In this document: positions 61,555 to 64,000 of the stretch, one piece after another
Numbering within the stretch: the first letter of the stretch is position 1
How the letters are laid out: each line of letters opens with the position of its first letter
NCBI GenBank assembly: GCA_963823845.1
Contig: CAWGND010000021.1
Coordinates: 248,001-312,000 of the forward strand
DNA length: 64,000 nucleotides
Source of the DNA: Alloacidobacterium sp963823845
GTDB lineage: Bacteria; Acidobacteriota; Terriglobia; Terriglobales; Acidobacteriaceae
Direction: 5' to 3'
The notes under the pieces: generated by a model
What the model was told of the DNA's origin: nothing
The model's database searches: none
The model's input: the letters and a program-made list of their open reading frames with translations, nothing else
Made by a program: the position numbers and the translations under genes

Positions 61555-61899
61555 ATGTCCTCAGAAACCGACCTCCGTCACATTTACGCAGCCTTCAATC
61601 GCCGCGAAATCGAAACCGTGCTCGCGGCCATGCATCCGGATGTCGACTGGCCGAACGGATGGGAAGGTGGCCGCGTACACGGGCACGAAGCCGTGCGCGA
61701 CTACTGGACGCGCCAGTTCAAAGCCGTCAGCTCAAACGTGGAACCGCAAAGCTTCAGGGCCGAGCCGGACGGCCGCATCGTCGTCACCGTCCATCAGGTC
61801 GTCCACGACATGGAAGGAAAGCTGCTCTCCGATAGCATGGTGGAACATGTGTATTCCATGGATAACGGATTGATCCGAAAGATGGACATCCGCCCTTGA
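61555..61899 (+). CDS. SnoaL/NTF2-like small protein
   Basis: A 114-residue NTF2-fold protein starting 2 bp after the thyX-like stop, so probably cotranscribed. Family-like features: LRHIYAAFNRREIETVLAAM, HPDVDWPNGWEGGRVHGHEA, VRDYWTRQFKAVSSNVEPQS and VEHVYSMDNGLIRKMDI. The Asp/Trp/His-lined cone is typical of SnoaL-like ligand-binding or isomerase proteins; no specific substrate is suggested. Confidence 0.8.
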   Translation: MSSETDLRHIYAAFNRREIETVLAAMHPDVDWPNGWEGGRVHGHEAVRDYWTRQFKAVSSNVEPQSFRAEPDGRIVVTVHQVVHDMEGKLLSDSMVEHVYSMDNGLIRKMDIRP

Positions 61900-62019
61900 G
61901 ACAGAGCATGGAATGTGGCAAGATTACTATAGTTTTTGGTTTTTCTTCGCCCCACGAAAAAGTGTTGTTAGAATCGCCTCAATTCGACCCATTTTTTCCT
62001 CAATCAGTACGCGTATTCT

Positions 62020-62035
62020 GGCGCTAAGTAGCGCC
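62020..62035. promoter_or_regulatory. Hairpin/operator GGCGCT-AAGT-AGCGCC before recA
   Basis: A perfect 6-bp inverted repeat with a 4-base spacer, 19 bp before the recA GTG and just upstream of its CTGGAGAAG ribosome-binding site. It may be an operator (for example a LexA-type site of unfamiliar sequence) or a leader hairpin. No classical E. coli or Gram-positive LexA box is visible in the leader. Confidence 0.4.
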
Positions 62036-62054
62036 TTAAGACTGGAGAAGTATT

Positions 62055-63131
<1,077 letters not shown>

Positions 63132-63159
63132 AACGAGTCTAGCCAGAGAACCAATCGGA

Positions 63160-63191
63160 GAGGCCACTACGGTGGCCTCATCTTTCTTAAT
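63160..63191 (+). terminator. Rho-independent terminator after recA
   Basis: GAGGCCAC-TACG-GTGGCCTC is a perfect 8-bp stem with a 4-base loop, followed by the pyrimidine-rich ATCTTTCTTAATTT. It lies 29 bp after the recA stop. Confidence 0.75.
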
Positions 63192-63245
63192 TTCTGAGTC
63201 CTGAAAATTGTGTGGACTTTACTTCACGACTACAATTCATCTGGC

Positions 63246-63743
63246 GTGAATACCGTAAAAGCCATCTACCCCGGCAGCTTTGATCCGGTAACGAACGGGC
63301 ACCTTGACCTCATCGCCAGGGGATCGAAGATCTTCGATCACCTCGTTGTAGCTATCCTTCGAAACTCCTCGAAGAACCCGCTCTTTACCGTAGACGAGCG
63401 TCTGGAAATGCTGACCAAAGCGCTCGCCGGATTCGAAAACGTCTCCGTGGCCACCTTCGATGGCCTGCTCGTCGACTTCGTCCGCGAGCAGCACGCGCAG
63501 GCGGTGATGCGCGGCATCCGCGCCATCAGCGACTACGAATACGAGCTGCAGATGGCCCTGATGAACCGCCGCCTCGCGCCGGAACTCGAAACAATCTTCC
63601 TCATGCCGGACGGCAAATACTCCTTCGTCAGCTCACGCCTGGTGAAGGAAGTTTTTACGTTAGGCGGCTCTATCGAAGGACTGGTGCCGCAGTTCGTTAT
63701 CGATCGACTGAAGGCGCGCGTCCCAACAACCGACCACCACTAG
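63246..63743 (+). CDS. coaD: Phosphopantetheine adenylyltransferase
   Basis: A 165-residue nucleotidyltransferase that makes dephospho-CoA from 4'-phosphopantetheine and ATP, the penultimate step of CoA synthesis. The N-terminal YPGSFDPVTNGHLDLIARGS contains the TxGH signature; AVMRGIRAISDYEYELQMAL and KYSFVSSRLVKEVFTLGG are CoaD hallmarks. GTG 63246 is selected because the family normally begins two to four residues before the first strand; the longer frame from 63210 lacks a site. The stop codon overlaps the convergent antiporter gene by 4 bp. Confidence 0.93.
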   Translation: MNTVKAIYPGSFDPVTNGHLDLIARGSKIFDHLVVAILRNSSKNPLFTVDERLEMLTKALAGFENVSVATFDGLLVDFVREQHAQAVMRGIRAISDYEYELQMALMNRRLAPELETIFLMPDGKYSFVSSRLVKEVFTLGGSIEGLVPQFVIDRLKARVPTTDHH

Positions 63744-64000
63744 GCCGCAGTCGCTTCCAGCTTCTTCGCACGCTCTGCCTGCAAATCTCCATTCTTGATG
63801 CCCAAGAGATTCAAAATGGGGGTCGTGCTCATGGTCGTTACCAGAGCCATCACCACCATCATCGTGAAAAGAGTGGGAGAAAACGCCCCCACGTTGTAGG
63901 CGATATTGAGAACCACCAGCTCCACCAGTCCGCGCGTATTCAGCAGAGCACCCAGCGCCGCGGCGTGGCGCCACGATTGTCCGGTCCACCGAGCGGCCAG
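63740..64000 (-). CDS. Cation:proton antiporter (CPA2/Kef-like), C-terminal part
   Basis: The partial minus-strand gene enters from the right edge. The visible 86 residues include ALGALLNTRGLVELVVLNIA, then YNVGAFSPTLFTMMVVMALV and TTMSTTPILNLLGI, the final helices of a CPA-type sodium/proton or potassium/proton exchanger membrane domain. It ends in a short charged tail (QAERAKKLEATAA), so no TrkA-N domain is attached. The N-terminus lies outside the window. Confidence 0.8.
   Translation of the reverse strand: MAARWTGQSWRHAAALGALLNTRGLVELVVLNIAYNVGAFSPTLFTMMVVMALVTTMSTTPILNLLGIKNGDLQAERAKKLEATAA

Overview
The window looks like chromosomal DNA of an acidobacterium, most likely of the Terriglobia/Acidobacteriaceae type. 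This is inferred from protein sequence character, not from a marker rRNA. Supporting points are a TonB-like transducer, many secreted carbohydrate-active and beta-propeller proteins, a dcw cluster running mraZ-rsmH-ftsL-ftsI(PASTA)-murE-murF-mraY-murD-ftsW-murG, an IS1595-type element, and long palindromic intergenic repeats. I see no rRNA, tRNA, CRISPR array or prophage.

Layout. 1-9.3 kb: a frameshifted secreted protein cut by the window edge, a TonB-like protein, galE, an OFA-type transporter with its 41-residue small subunit, acetyl-CoA synthetase, a secreted NTF2-like protein and a dicarboxylate/amino-acid:cation symporter. 9.4-12 kb: a DXS-type enzyme and a DUF2127 membrane protein. 12.2-24.5 kb: the division and cell-wall (dcw) cluster, headed by a plausible MraZ box and ending abruptly at murG; murC, ftsQ, ftsA and ftsZ are absent from the window. 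24.5-28.8 kb: an accessory island with terminators, a Gly/Tyr-rich secreted protein, a truncated reading frame, an IS1595-family transposase with a small antiparallel ORF, a membrane-protein passenger candidate, and an orphan EssD-like nuclease. 28.8-35.1 kb: a dioxygenase/hydrolase pair, a 125-bp palindromic repeat, a GDSL hydrolase, a large secreted discoidin/glycosidase protein, a HAD phosphatase and a short inverted-repeat-bounded segment. 35.2-43 kb: an acyl-CoA dehydrogenase, meaB-mce-tsaB-rimI, a DUF465 protein, and psd-pssA followed by an ASADH-like protein without the catalytic Cys. 41.9-47 kb (minus): an HD-domain dNTPase, a TPR protein and purH. 47-58 kb: secreted GH30 glycosidase, beta-propeller proteins, a SpoIIE-type phosphatase, a rhomboid protease, an XRE regulator, a YihY protein, a DUF1223 protein, and a frameshifted gene resembling the N-terminal domain of class III lanthionine synthetases. 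58-64 kb: fabG, a DUF2071 protein, a duplicated ThyX-like enzyme, an NTF2-like protein, recA, coaD and a partial cation:proton antiporter.

How genes work together. murE-murF-mraY-murD-murG supply lipid II steps, while ftsL, ftsI and ftsW supply the septal machinery, with tight or overlapping junctions implying one transcript. The acyl-CoA dehydrogenase, MeaB and methylmalonyl-CoA epimerase point to propionyl/methylmalonyl-CoA metabolism. psd and pssA form the phosphatidylethanolamine branch. Two secreted glycosidase genes (31.9 and 47.7 kb) share an AAACGTTT-centred palindrome near their promoters, suggesting one LacI-type regulator.

The observations I would follow first are the LanKC-N-like frameshifted gene, the ThyX-like protein whose signature is split between two halves, the Cys-less ASADH paralogue in the phospholipid operon, the IS1595 element with CATG-overlapping divergent start codons and a passenger gene, the orphan EssD-like nuclease, and the shared operators. 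Start codons were often moved inward from the longest reading frame because of overlaps, ribosome-binding sites or signal peptides; reasons are given per entry.
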